Assembly (NCBI GenBank): GCA_030549205.1
Contig: JAUKTV010000013.1
Location: forward strand, 992,001 to 1,056,000
Reading direction: 5' to 3'
From: Apiosordaria backusii
Taxonomy: Eukaryota; Ascomycota; Sordariomycetes; Sordariales; Lasiosphaeriaceae
DNA: 64,000 nt
Positions 43,744 through 54,830 of this stretch are shown here, piece by piece (the first letter of the stretch is position 1; every line of letters begins with the position of its first letter). The notes under the pieces were generated by a model, which was not told the DNA's origin, ran no database searches, and worked only from the letters and a program-made list of their open reading frames with translations. A program made the translations under genes and the position numbers.

Positions 43744-46582
43744 TTGCAGCGCGTTAAAAGATGTCCGGAATCCAGCGACATCAAGAGACATGGAGATTGG
43801 CTAGGTCAGGTAGAATATGTCAATATCATTGATGTGTTACTCTTCAGTCAGCTCCATTAGGCGAGAATATCACAAGAAACTCGGGTTTATGAGGCTGCGA
43901 ATTGTACCCAGAGTACCTAGGTTCGAGACCTACTGGCGCTAACCGTCCGGGGACTGGGGAATGGTGCAGCGGCCACAGGTTCAAGTGGCATCGTGGTTCT
44001 AAATTCCAACCAAGGTGGCGTCCGCCAAGACCACCAGAACGGATCCAAAGCCAGCTACGTACTCACAGCGTTGTAACTAGACACTACAGCATCTCATCTT
44101 TGCCCATACCGCCCGGAATCTTAAGGTTTGGTCTTCAGTTCTTGGTCACCATATCAGTTCCGTGCCGTTATCCACCTCACAAGGTCCATCCGCGGCTGAG
44201 ATCGGAAAGGTCACGGAACTAGCAGGGCTAACCTCTAGTTATTCCCAACAGTGAACAAAGATAAATAGGGGCCAATCATTCTCACTTTCGAACTGAGCGT
44301 CATCATTCTCGTCGAAGATACGCCGGTTTGCCCTTAATTTTGCCTCAGCAGTCCCAGAAAAACACACTCACATCTACTCACTGTACTTGCAGGACGACGT
44401 TTAGAATGATATCAGCGTCTTGAAAGGTTGAAATGTTAATCCTTGTGGATCCTGGGCTTTCCCATCTGGTGTCGTCAACATTGGCTACATGTGTACATGT
44501 ACATGGCACCCCACAAAAAACCGCAAGCCACGAATCACACCATCACCATAGCTCAGTGTATTATTGACCAGGGTCTGTAATATGATTCTCATGTAGCCCT
44601 GTAGATAGGGGTCCATAATAGACCCATGGAAACCTACCTGTCACCATGTTCTTGATGGTAGGCTGCGGGCCGACAATAAACAAGCCGCTATCCGTTGGAG
44701 GTGAGAAGGTGCTCAATGCCGAGGGCATTACTTGATCGGCTCTTCAGAGTGTTACACGTACGCCCCCAGGCTGAACCGGTAGACTTCGCGGAAGTGATGT
44801 TTCCTATGTGAACACAAGCTGGGTGGCCATGTCGATGCACATGTGTCTGGGTAGTATTCACGGGTGCCACCCACCTAGTGCTTTAGTCACGATTAGGGTA
44901 CTCAAAGAGGCACCACGGCATTGGGGTCGCGGGTCCGGGACCGGTACTTCGTGTGAAACGGCGCACCAACTCCAAGTTATCCAAGATAGTTCTCCAAGGT
45001 CGGTGAATGTACTTTCTTGAAGTGAACAGAACCCTGATCGAGGTCAAGATGATGCGTCAGGTGAACGGTTAGTGGACTCTTTTCTGTTCTGATGGGGTCT
45101 GGTGTGAAACTGAATCTCACTGTTTACCTCTGGTACAAGCACGTTCGAGAAAAGAAAAGCGGAAGCTGTGCCCAACTATTCCCTTGCATCCACTTCATCC
45201 ACATGGTCTGAAAGATAAACTTTGGTTGGCTGTGAGCCGTCGAGCATCATTGTAGGTACGTGAGAGAGAATGGGGATGTCAGTTAGCCACAAGGCGTGTA
45301 TGCTGGTCCTTTAGGCAACCACGATCAAATTTTTGGCAGGCCCTCTGCATTTGAACCTTTTAGGGAGACCCACCAGTGTGACAGTGTGTCAGTGGCAGAG
45401 TAGTCCCCCTGACACCCCTGATATCGAACGCCTGGCATCCACAATTGGAACCTTTATAGCTCGTGGGGCGAAAGCCTCACGCCGTGAGCAAAAGAATGAT
45501 GGACTACTACATACATGGGTTAGGTTTCCATTGTATTCCATACCGTTTGGACCGTCTTGTGAGGCCCATAAACTATCATTGAACAATTTATCATTTTGTT
45601 TCGAGGCATGTCTAAACATTTTGCCCATAAACTGTCTGTGCTCTCATCACATAGGTACCTTACCAGGTAGCAAAGTCGGCCATGAAATGATTTCCTTAAG
45701 AGGACGAAAACCTGGCAAGTGGCTGAGCCCATTCCCGTGCGTTCTCTTGCCGCTTCTGAATACAGGTACCTGGTAGGTAGCTCCCCGGGACAGGTTGAGT
45801 CGGGCGAGGGTCCTCTCAAATTTTCTGCTGCATATTGGCTTCCTGCAGACTTAGCTCTGCAGCCAAAAATGCAAACTGCACAGTGACTACAACCCAAAGA
45901 TCCCAGGGACACCGAGGGAGAGTGGTCTGATAATATGTCGGTCACTGCTTCTAGCCATGTTGTCGAATGCTGTGTGTTGTCAAGCAATGTAGCACCGGGT
46001 GGAGATCATTTGTTCAGCTTTTGTTTCTAGACCCTTTATTTTGGCTTGGCTTGTCTCCCCGAGGTGTTATTCAGCGACGCTCACCTTCCCGCTTGGGCGT
46101 TTCTTGGGTGACGGTTAATATCACGTTGCTCAGGTAGCATTGATGCCCTGGCATGTTCTCGCCTGGATCAATGTCTTTTCAGGGGGCGGCAAGATGCAAA
46201 TCAGAGAAACTCCGACCCACAACGAGGTGGATTCAAGGGTCCATTCAAAGATATGTAGGAACGGAGATCAGATCGTTCCACAGGAGGAGAGGTGGAAATG
46301 GGCAAAATGTCCGACAATCCGGCATCATCCGTATAATCTATAGACTGTTTAATGGTGCGGAAAAGAATCCCGCGCCCGCGGTTCAGCTATTGCAGATGGA
46401 GGGGATGTATGCGTGCGGCACGCCCATGTCAAAAACGATCTGCATCAGGGTCCCATCGCATCCGCCCAGCGTTACACCGTGACTGAAGCGACTCTCTGCC
46501 CCTTCAACTTTGGAGACGAACGCGGTAACATTTCCACCAACCTGGCCTGGACAAACTGACCGACATGATATTTTATGTGTGA
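43744..46582. other. Long gene-poor intergenic region
   Basis: About 2.8 kb of non-repetitive, roughly 50% GC sequence. Open frames of up to 147 codons occur on both strands, but none shows a domain, codon bias or sensible splicing. I call no gene. Confidence 0.5.
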
Positions 46583-47158
46583 TGTGAGCCGACGCTGAGA
46601 ACAAAAGGGTCTAGATCCCAAATTCTTGCGGCACCTAATTTCCTGGTACATGTTGTGGAACAGCATGGCTTGTATGTTGCGCCATCAATCATTTCGTCTC
46701 TACCAGCACACCCCATCGTTTCTTTTGGTGCAGGGCTTTCTCGGGCTGACCACTTGGAAAATGTGGCTGGGACGCTATCGAATTTGCCCGCCGATGACCG
46801 GCGTGGGATCTCTGCGCTCAAGCTTCTGTTATTTTCACATGAATGGAAAATCGGTGAGCTGAATAGAAAGGCAGGTACGTAAACACAGGGTCGTAATCCA
46901 AGGGCTGACATATGCAGCTTTCTCTTTTTAGACCCCGGAAACTCCAGAACAGCGGGGAGCGGAACGATCCGAAACTTTTTCTCACCGTTGGGAAACATCT
47001 CGTCCACCAAGCACAAGCAAAGAGTTCCAAAGCTAAAAAGTTTCCTTGACCAAGCCCATGCTCAGGAGAGGATGACAGAGATGCAAGCTCAGGTCAATAT
47101 ATGCAACCAAATCTCTTGGCAGATCCCGATTCTGCACCGCAGTTCTGTAGTAAGTTAG
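46583..47158 (+). pseudogene. 3' remnant of an unrecognised gene
   Basis: A frame open from about 46583 reads a plausible protein (PIVSFGAGLSRADHLENVAG, ADDRRGISALKLLLF), joined by a good 57-nt intron (46875-46931, GTACGT...TTTTTAG, phase 1) to a second exon (GTIRNFFSPLGNISS, a PIP-box-like I-x-x-FF, then a charged helix) that stops at 47156-47158. No start codon or upstream exon is evident, and an in-frame stop lies just upstream. This may be the surviving tail of a decayed gene. The function is not recognised. Confidence 0.35.
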
Positions 47159-47663
47159 CGAGAACATCTAGCTTATCTGTCACACAGCCCTACTTCAGAA
47201 CTTGGCGCTTTGTTTACTCAAGAAAAACTGAAGCTCTCTTGATTCAACACCCATATGAAGGATTCAGGGGTTCAACCCCATGTTTGTGTCCCGCTGGCTG
47301 CATGTGATATTGTCTTTGCTGCATGCCCCAACTGACCCTTCATCAGCTGAGGGTATGAGACTTGTAGAGATGCTATGCAGGTGCACTCCGTGTTTACCTT
47401 CTTGGGGGAGTGCCAGTGCAGCGTGGTATTGGAGTCACCGGAGATAGGTCCCGCTCGGGTTCAGCCCACTGGGCAAACCGTCGAGATGAGAGGCGATATC
47501 CACAACGATAAACAACAGAGACGACACGGCCATGTCTGAAAGTCTATAAGTAAGGCCTTCATCCTCGATGTTGTCATCCTGACTCCTCATCTCATCATCA
47601 GCCACTTCATCATCGGTAACACCCCAGTCTTGACTTCAGACCAACCTCGAACCCATCATCAAC
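47159..47663. other. Intergenic, promoter of the WSC gene
   Basis: 505 bp. It ends in a CT/CA-rich stretch with TCATCATCAGCC just before the ATG, typical of a fungal 5' leader. No other feature seen. Confidence 0.5.
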
Positions 47664-48385
47664 ATGCATTCCCTCCTCGCCCTTGCGGCCCTCGTGCCCG
47701 CCGTCGTCGGTCAAACCTTCTACGGCTGCTACACCGAGATCCCCACTCGTGCCCTCACCGGTGCTTCCACTGCTGACTTCGAGGGCATGACTATCGAGGC
47801 TTGCGAGACATACTGCACTGATCCCACTCGTAACTTCACCCTCTGGGGTCTTGAGTACGGTGGTGAATGGTGGGTCCTACTGCCTCTCCATCTTCGTGTA
47901 ACAATTACTAACCACCACAAAGCTACTGCGGCAACTCCCTCGGCACCGGTTCTTTCCCAGCCTTCCCAGAGGACTGCTCCATGGCCTGCACCGGAGACGC
48001 TGGTCAGACCTGTGGAGGGCCCCATCGCATCTCTCTCTATGGCATTGATGAGGAGCCGCCCGTTCACACCCCTTACCCCCACCCCGAGGTCACTGCCCCC
48101 GTCTATGAAGGCTGCTGGACTGAACTTCCCGCTCCCGGTCGGGCTCTGGCCGGCGGTTTCGGCTTCTCTCCTGCCGCCATGACTACCCAACGCTGTGCGG
48201 ACTACTGCCTGAACTCTGGTTTCACTTGGTTCGGTCTGCAGTACATGGCTGAGTGCTTCTGCGGACCTGAGTTGGATGCCTTGAGCACTCAGCTCAACGA
48301 TACCGACTGTGACTTGCCTTGCACCGGCGACGCTGGCGAGGTTTGCGGTGGCTCGAGCAAGTTGAGTGTCTACCAGTGGGTCTAA
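47664..48385 (+). CDS. Secreted protein with two WSC domains
   Basis: Exons 47664-47869 and 47923-48385 around a 53-nt intron (GTGGGT...AAAG, phase 2), 222 residues. Signal peptide residues 1-16 (MHSLLALAALVPAVVG). Two WSC modules follow: the first from FYGCYTE to CGGPHRISLY, the second from YEGCWTE to CGGSSKLSVYQ. Each has the eight-cysteine pattern with C-x-C-G (CYCGNSL, CFCGPEL) and the C-x-GD-AG-x-CGG ending. WSC domains bind carbohydrate and occur in wall-stress sensors and secreted glycan-binding proteins. There is no membrane segment or Ser/Thr-rich stalk, so this is probably a secreted wall or glucan-binding protein and not a sensor. Confidence 0.92.
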
Positions 48386-50059
48386 GGCCAGTGTCCCGTT
48401 GGCAAGACACGAATGTGTGGATGGAGATAGGGAGCAGCTACCTTTTTCACGAATGCTGTAAAAGTGTGTTGATTTATACATGTTGGATTTGGCGAGAAGG
48501 CTTGGGAGTGACTGAGCCGGTAGAATTCTAGTTTACAAGTAGCTAATTTTTGTCCTTGCTTTCGCTTTCTTGGTTCTCAGTTCTGCGGTGACCCCTGACC
48601 ACCAAGATTACCACTAATCAACACGACCAAGACTACCGTGTAGCCCTGAACTCATGACGCTGATGTTGATTAAGCAGCATCGTCTCCCCGTTCAAGCTGA
48701 CATTCTAAAGCCTAGGCCGTAGGCGACCCACACTGCCACTCACTACAACCACCAAGCCTTGGTCCCAACGTCAGACTCTTGCTTCCGAAGAGGCGAAGCT
48801 TTAACTCGCAAATGGCAGACTGCCTAGGTAAGTAATCCTACTATATCCCCTGGCATATTCACCTAGGGTTAACTCTCAAGTTTTCGGAGCCATGTCCTGG
48901 TCAACTGTACCCCTGTAGTTCTGGACGAGGAGTTGTGTGGTTGATCCCCCACCGAGCGAACCCTCCCCGAACAACGTTCCGGCAACGATGATCCAACTCG
49001 CTACTCTTTGGTGTCCCGCTGCTTCTCTCTATCTGGCGCGGCTAAGACGCTAACAATAGCCAATGCATGGGGACGAAAAGAGGCAACAAGGCAACCGAGG
49101 TGGCTGGGAGGTGCAGTTTTGCTAGGGGCATATGCAGGTCGCAAAAGTACAGTTTGCGCGCCGTGTTCTAGATATATACACACCCGGACAGGGCCATCAC
49201 TCGCCAGGGACTGTGGCTCTCCTCAAATCCATCAATCTCTGGGGTAGCTGAGTGCAAGGGAGGAACAAGCCCATGGGGGTGGCGATGGCGGAATGGAGGC
49301 GAGGTGCCTAGGAAATAGAAGCACGCAGTCCTGACCCGGGGACTTCAGCGTCCACCCTCTTATCAATTTCCAGCCGCGGTTAATTGAGATTCTGCTGCTG
49401 CTCCTGTGCTTGAAATTGACAAACCAAGCAGTCACTTCGGATATCCACCGGCCGCCAGGAGCGCAAGACTAAACCCATTCAACCAGGGAACATGTTCCCA
49501 ACTGAATCGGGCCTAGCACGTATCGGCACTCTTTGGCAAAGGGGCGAGCGTCTCGATAGGTGGTTGACCTCAGCTGTTGCTGTTGGTTTTCTGATTGGTC
49601 GATTAGGGGTGGTGCCGGGGGCGGTGTGAGGGGTATGGGGGATGGGTCAAACATGCCCAACCAAGCGACAGGGTTGCGCTAGGTTAAGTCACTGAGACGG
49701 GCGCGTGAGGGTCCAGTGGGTACTCCGTAGCTGCCTGAGGTAACGATGGGTGCGGCTCGTAAGCCTTCAGGCCAAGAAAGATAACCCAACGGACCAACCT
49801 ACCCTCCGGCTTCCCTAACCCCATTACCCCAGACCGCCGAGGCGCTAATTACGGCCCGCACTCGCACCCGCAACCGAATATCAACGTCAACAAAGTCTTC
49901 GATCTGGATTCGATTCACTGGGTTCGATGGGGGCTTTAGATCATTTACCTAGACAAGATGGACAGCTTTGCAGGAAAATGGAAAAGTTGAGAATAAACCG
50001 AACCGCGTCATAGCTCTTAATCGGTCTGTCTGAAAAGGAACAACAAATTCCATTGAAAG

Positions 50060-50083
50060 ATATATATATATATATATATATAT
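50060..50083. repeat. (TA)12 microsatellite
   Basis: Uninterrupted TA dinucleotides in intergenic DNA. Confidence 0.95.
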
Positions 50084-51404
50084 CTGCCACCCGCATCCGC
50101 CCTACCTGCACATTTCCATTTTTGGCTCCGACTGATTCCCACTCCCAAGTGCTCAGCCATCTATCTCCCATCCGTCCTACACATCAAAACTCCACGGCAA
50201 CAGCGACGCTAACAGAACGAGAGGAACGCTATCATTTTCTCCGTATCTAATTCCAGAGGCCTTCCCATTGCCCAGTGGCCCAGAACGGGGGCCGACCTCT
50301 CGCGAAAAGTGGAAGCTAAAAAGCTGCTCGCGATACAAAGCCGGTTTAAACGCTGCCCAGCTGACATTGGTATCCATACTGTAACGGTCTCAAGGTAGTA
50401 TATTGCAACTAGCTAGGCCACTCTACGAGTACACTGAACTTAGAGAAAGAAAGGAAAGAAGAGAAGGAGAAGGTCCATCCGCGTGAGCACCTGATATGCC
50501 TGTGTGTGTTGATCTAAGCGCAGGAAAAGAAGGGAAGAGAAGGTTCTGAGAGATTCTGGTATGGTAGTCAGTGCAGAGCTAAGTGTTTTCTAGGAATGGC
50601 TTCATCCAGGGGGTTGCTCGTGGAGTCCACTTATGGCCGAGGGTTGCCAAGGCCACCACGGGGCTCAGCCCGTCACACAATGCCCTTTGCTTATCTTACT
50701 TAGATTGTCCTAAGATATCTACAAGGGGCGTCCGATCGCAGCATCGAAAGTAGTCAAAGCAAAGCGCCTGTTGCCCCATCTCAATCTACAGTTGTATGGC
50801 ACCTACACAGAGTACAGAGTAGCCAAGAGAGCGAATTACGCTATATTAGTGATTCTATATCTTGGTCGGAAGGATTATGGTTAATTGCACTTGTTTGTAG
50901 GGTTAGGAATCTAATCAAGTCAGCCGCAAAACCTGCTTTGTTATGTCAGCAAATGCTTTGGTAGGTAATTGCGAGAGATATGGGAAACCCTTAAACGCGC
51001 GATCTTGAGTCTCTTGGATGTGCGATCTTAGCTTGGAATCTTGGCTTGCGCGAGGGTGCGATCTTAGCTTTGTTGGCTTCTAAGTTCCAAGTGGCGATGG
51101 CGGTGAGGAAGGCAAAGATTAATTAAGGTGGAGGGTGGAAGGTGGAAGATGGAGGGTTGGCCGAGGTCGTAGAATTCTGTGGTACAAATCAGGGCTGTGG
51201 AATGCGCTGAATCAAGGCGCGTAGAGCTTGCGGAGTCACATGATATCTAAAGTGGGGTGCGGCTCGGAATCTGACATCTAGCCAATCGGAAGCTGTAATT
51301 TAAGTTTCAGCCAATGGCAGCACCGGAATTAAGTCTTTTGTCACTGTAATTCAAACCTCGCACAAGCTCCGCTCGCAAGCTCGCTACGCTAGCGCTCGCT
51401 TTGG

Positions 51405-51424
51405 AAAAAAAAAAAAAAAAAAAA
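51405..51424. repeat. 20-nt poly(A) run after a GC-rich repetitive tail
   Basis: An A-run directly after TCGCTACGCTAGCGCTCGCTTTGG. The pairing of a structured GC-rich stretch with an A-tail could mark the 3' end of a short retroposed element. No 5' end or target duplication was found. Confidence 0.6.
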
Positions 51425-51662
51425 GGGAAAAAAGTGGAATATAATATAGGGGCTGGTTACTCCATGTGAACTAACTAACTAGTAAGGAGCTAGTTTGTCT
51501 AAGTTGACCAATTCTAAGCTATGGCGGCCAATCGCCTCCTCCACGTGGACCAAGGAGGTCGCCAGTAAAGCTCGGATACTATATACAGTCTTCCGCCATC
51601 TATTTGTGTTCCTTAAAGTTCATCCATGAAACGGCCTTACATATGCGCCGTCCTGCAACCTT

Positions 51663-53024
51663 CTAAGTCGAAGTCCGGTGCTTTTTCGTCTTAGGATCCT
51701 TATCAGCCGGTGGGGCGTCTTGTATCGTCTGTGTAAACGAGATCGAGTATGTCGCTTGATGTGAAGCTCGCAATGTCGTGATCCCAGCGTCGAACCAAAC
51801 CGTTCTCCAGAATTGTTTGATGTATGGTGACAACATTGACATCTGTGCACCATACTCCCGACAGTGGAGTGTCTCGGGCCAGGTTGGCTCAACATTGTGG
51901 TGGATAGGCGCGAACAGCCTCCACAAAGCATCCGGAGTTACTCCCTCTGCAAGCCGAGATAGATTTGTCCACTCTTGCTCTCGTCCTGGAGGTATAATAT
52001 AGCTTGCCTCACCTGGTGCTGACGGCAACGCTGGCTGGAATCTGAATACCAACACACCGACATGCTCGTGTTCGCCGCATTTCCACGGCATCTTCAGCTT
52101 GTTCCCGATTGTCGCACTCGGGACCGGCTGCAAAACTTCGCCCTTGAACGCAGCCCAAAGGAAGCACCGCAATGGGCTAAACCCCGTCCACAGAACTGGG
52201 AGGCATAGACGGCGCGGGGCGACTTGGTTTTCCGTGACCGATCCGTAGAGGAGCCCGTGTCTGACCGCCGCTTCCATGTCCGGGGTGGAGGCCCCTCTGA
52301 ATGCATCGGTCCCGTGGTACACGGGGAGAGCTCGGAACGAAAAGTGTGAGGGATCGGCACCTCTTTCATGCGAGTTGGCGAGCTGTTCCATTGCCCTTGT
52401 TGTTGGGTTGCCATTCCAAGCTTCGAGAATCGTCGACCCTTCGAGTTTCAGTTGGATGACCGAGTATGGTTCGGTGTCGGTAGATGGCTGTTCCGTACGG
52501 GATCCGAGCGCTATCGTTGATTGCCCTTCGACAGGGGGATGGCTCTGTCCATTGCTAGGTTGATTGGTACGTTGCTGCCCGGTGGCTGTGGCACTGGGAT
52601 CTGCTTGCTCTGGGTGGAATGGGACTGCCTGGGCAGCGGCCTCTTCAGCCCAATGGGCAATGCCATCAATGACGTCGAGCATTGCCTCCCTTGCTGGGCG
52701 CAACCCAATGAACTTGTCGGCCAAACCGTGGATGCCGACCGACTCATCAAAGGCCTGAGCTTGGGAGCGAATGAGCTCAGACGCGTCGCTTGAAAGAATT
52801 TGTTGCATTGAGAAAAGGAAATCATCAATGCATCTCGGCGGCAAGTTCAGGTTCGGGCTTGCTGAAACATCCCAAGGAATATTCCACTTGATGACGTCCG
52901 CGATCGCGAAGCCGCTGCTCCGGTCGACCTTGTACTGGATGTGGTCTGCAATGGACTGCGTAAAAAACGGTGCTGCACGGGAAGCAGCGACCGTATGTCT
53001 TCTGGAGAAAAAGGTTTCGTCCAT
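51663..53024 (-). CDS. Hypothetical protein, possible ADP-ribosyltransferase-like fold
   Basis: 453 residues, one exon. The helical N-terminal part (about 1-145) is followed by a low-complexity Gln/Ser/Pro linker (about 145-190). The C-terminal part (about 200-440) contains PVYHGTDAFRGAS, a GLLYGS motif, and WTGFSPLRCFLWAAFKGEV. HGT followed by a downstream Tyr/Ser-bearing strand is what PARP/ART-fold enzymes show, and fungal proteins with a similar YHGT...W-x-x-S arrangement exist. However, I cannot point to the catalytic Glu, so the assignment is weak. The basic C-terminal tail KDPKTKKHR could be a nuclear signal. It is divergent from the caspase-like gene. Confidence 0.55.
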   Translation of the reverse strand: MDETFFSRRHTVAASRAAPFFTQSIADHIQYKVDRSSGFAIADVIKWNIPWDVSASPNLNLPPRCIDDFLFSMQQILSSDASELIRSQAQAFDESVGIHGLADKFIGLRPAREAMLDVIDGIAHWAEEAAAQAVPFHPEQADPSATATGQQRTNQPSNGQSHPPVEGQSTIALGSRTEQPSTDTEPYSVIQLKLEGSTILEAWNGNPTTRAMEQLANSHERGADPSHFSFRALPVYHGTDAFRGASTPDMEAAVRHGLLYGSVTENQVAPRRLCLPVLWTGFSPLRCFLWAAFKGEVLQPVPSATIGNKLKMPWKCGEHEHVGVLVFRFQPALPSAPGEASYIIPPGREQEWTNLSRLAEGVTPDALWRLFAPIHHNVEPTWPETLHCREYGAQMSMLSPYIKQFWRTVWFDAGITTLRASHQATYSISFTQTIQDAPPADKDPKTKKHRTST

Positions 53025-53618
53025 TGTCCAGCAGATGCGACTGCGCGCTGGCGGCGTGGGCAGGTCTGCAGCAAAAATTGAAGAATGGAAGAAAGGAATA
53101 TTGAGTTGGACACGCGGAGGAAGAAGGCGATGATAGTGTAAACCTGGTTGAAGTTGTCAAAGATGCGGGTGTTTGACGACTAAACCTGGCTGAAGTGGGC
53201 TTTTTTGAGTTGGCTGGTGGCCGCCTCGCACCACAGAAAACACCGGAAAAGCTCAACAATTGTCAGTGCTCGTATTGAACACAGAGATTGGCGCTCTTAG
53301 GCGCTGATAGTGTTGAAGGCAATTCCTTCCCGACAAAGAGGAGACTCCACCTTGCTCCCCACCTTGTCCAGCATCCTTCGCACCATTCAAATCGCCAACA
53401 AAAAGGTCGGCATCCGCTATTTGTTCTCCCAACTCCTCAATCACAACCACACAACCCATCCCAAATCGATTTACAACCACGACGGCACATCAACCACAGT
53501 ACCGAACCTCAGGTCATGTAAGTACGTCGTTCCGTCGACGACGTCCTAGGCTAACCCTTCTTTGGACAGTCAGACAGCAGAGCTAAGCAAGCTTACCATA
53601 GGCGGCGCGCAAAAGGGA

Positions 53619-54302
53619 ATGTCTGCCCCGTACCCCGACGATGAGCGCGGGACTTTTGTCACTCACACATTCCCCTGCGTCTTTGATAATACCATCATCG
53701 TTGCAGCAACCCACCCGACAGTCTCCACCGGCTCCCAGTTTGAAGATGGGTGGTTCCTCTCCGACTTTTACGCTTTTAACTACCTCCTGAAAGGTTCAGT
53801 TACCGACCAAGTATGGCTTACTGCTGCCGAGCCCAGCAAGTTGTTGAAGAAGCATGGCCCTTATTACCACGGTACCGCTTCTGAGTGTCCCAAGGTCGTC
53901 CTCAGCCCTGAGATTCTCAAATCCGAGATCACTCCTGTAACGGTCGTTCCACCCGCCAAGATGATTGATAGATTTCTCGACGAGGTCTCCAAAGCCGCTG
54001 CTCGCGCCAAGGACGAGCACCCCATCCTTCTGATGGTGTTCTGTCACGGATCAGACGACCACAGACTCCTCCTCGATAATAGTAACTCTGGGAAGGGGTT
54101 TAGCCTTGTGCGGCTCAAGAGCGCATTAGGAAATGCCCGAGCCACCTTGCTCGTAACAACATGCTACTCGGGTGGATGGGTGGTTGCGCCCGACTTCAAC
54201 AGCACAGCATTAGCAGCCGCTACCTCTAATGACGTGTCCTTATCGTTCCCAGTCTCAGCAAGCCACGCTGTGGACAAAAAAACCGGTACTATAAGTGTTT
54301 AA
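53619..54302 (+). pseudogene. Caspase-like (clan CD) protease gene, broken
   Basis: From ATG 53619, 227 codons; the frame is open upstream to 53562 and may be spliced to a 5' exon ending near 53517 (donor GTAAGT, acceptor GGACAG). Clan CD signature: strand ILLMVFCHG with H143, then LLVTTCYSGGW with C182. After residues DKKTGTISV the frame stops at once, in AT-rich DNA. At 54684 the family's next block resumes (ASLGRACGSLFTGAIIDLLP), followed by a stop. So the 3' part is separated by about 380 bp containing a minisatellite and is itself damaged. A possible intron (54285-54678, GTACTA...TCTAG) would bridge the gap. The domain is recognised; the exact family is not. Confidence 0.65.
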
Positions 54303-54387
54303 GATGTATTAAAATACAGTTAACAGACCATATAAGATAGCCATTAGGCCTTAAAAGATAGTCGGTAAACCTTTAAAGATAGTCGAG

Positions 54388-54600
54388 AGGCTTTAAAATA
54401 GTATAATAGGCCTTTAAAGATAGTCAATAGACCTTTAAAGATAGTCGACAGGCTTTAAAATGGTATAATAGGCTTTTAAAGATAGTCAATAGACCTTTAA
54501 AAATAGTCGACAGGCCTTAAAATAATATAATAAGCCTTTAAAGATAGTCAATAGACCTTTAAAGATAGTCGATAGGTTGTGAAATGGTGTAATAATCTTA
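54388..54600. repeat. AT-rich 62-bp minisatellite
   Basis: Three full units (54388-54449, 54450-54511, 54512-54573) and a partial fourth. Each unit is built of three roughly 21-bp subrepeats around CCTTTAAAGATAGTC. Unit differences are nearly all C-to-T or G-to-A. It sits inside the caspase-like gene. Confidence 0.85.
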
Positions 54601-54683
54601 TAAATGTAATTAAAACGCCTGTGTTTAATAGTCTATATAGTAGGTTATGTAAGTAGCAGTGTCATTTCTTTTGTCTAGGGCAT

Positions 54684-54830
54684 GCAAGCCTAGGACGAGC
54701 TTGCGGATCCCTCTTCACTGGAGCGATCATTGACCTGCTACCAAGGATCTCCATTAGATTATGATTGATAATGTTACAGAATCTACTTTTAGGATTCTTA
54801 AACCCTTCATGTAGTAGTGCTATATACTCC
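54684..54830 (+). pseudogene. Downstream remnant of the caspase-like gene
   Basis: Reads ASLGRACGSLFTGAIIDLLP in one frame, preceded by an acceptor-like TTGTCTAG, then a stop at 54760-54762. A shifted frame continues with DNVTESTFRILKPFM. This fits a decayed 3' half of the caspase-like gene. Confidence 0.5.

Larger units (their letters stand above)
48386..51662. other. Long intergenic region
   Basis: 3.3 kb with no gene that I can support. It contains a (TA)n run at 50060-50083, purine-rich GAAAGAAAGG stretches near 50450, and a GC-rich repetitive stretch GCTCCGCTCGCAAGCTCGC (51366-51384) followed by an A-run at 51405-51424. Confidence 0.55.

Noticed and set aside
43915..43940. tRNA T-arm-like TAGGTTCGAGACCTA
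   Set aside because: The stem-loop has a 5-nt loop and no acceptor or anticodon arm pairs with it. No tRNA structure is present.
45333..45776. 147-codon frame in the gene-poor region
   Set aside because: No domain, no codon bias, no sensible neighbours or splicing, and overlapping frames of similar length exist on the other strand.
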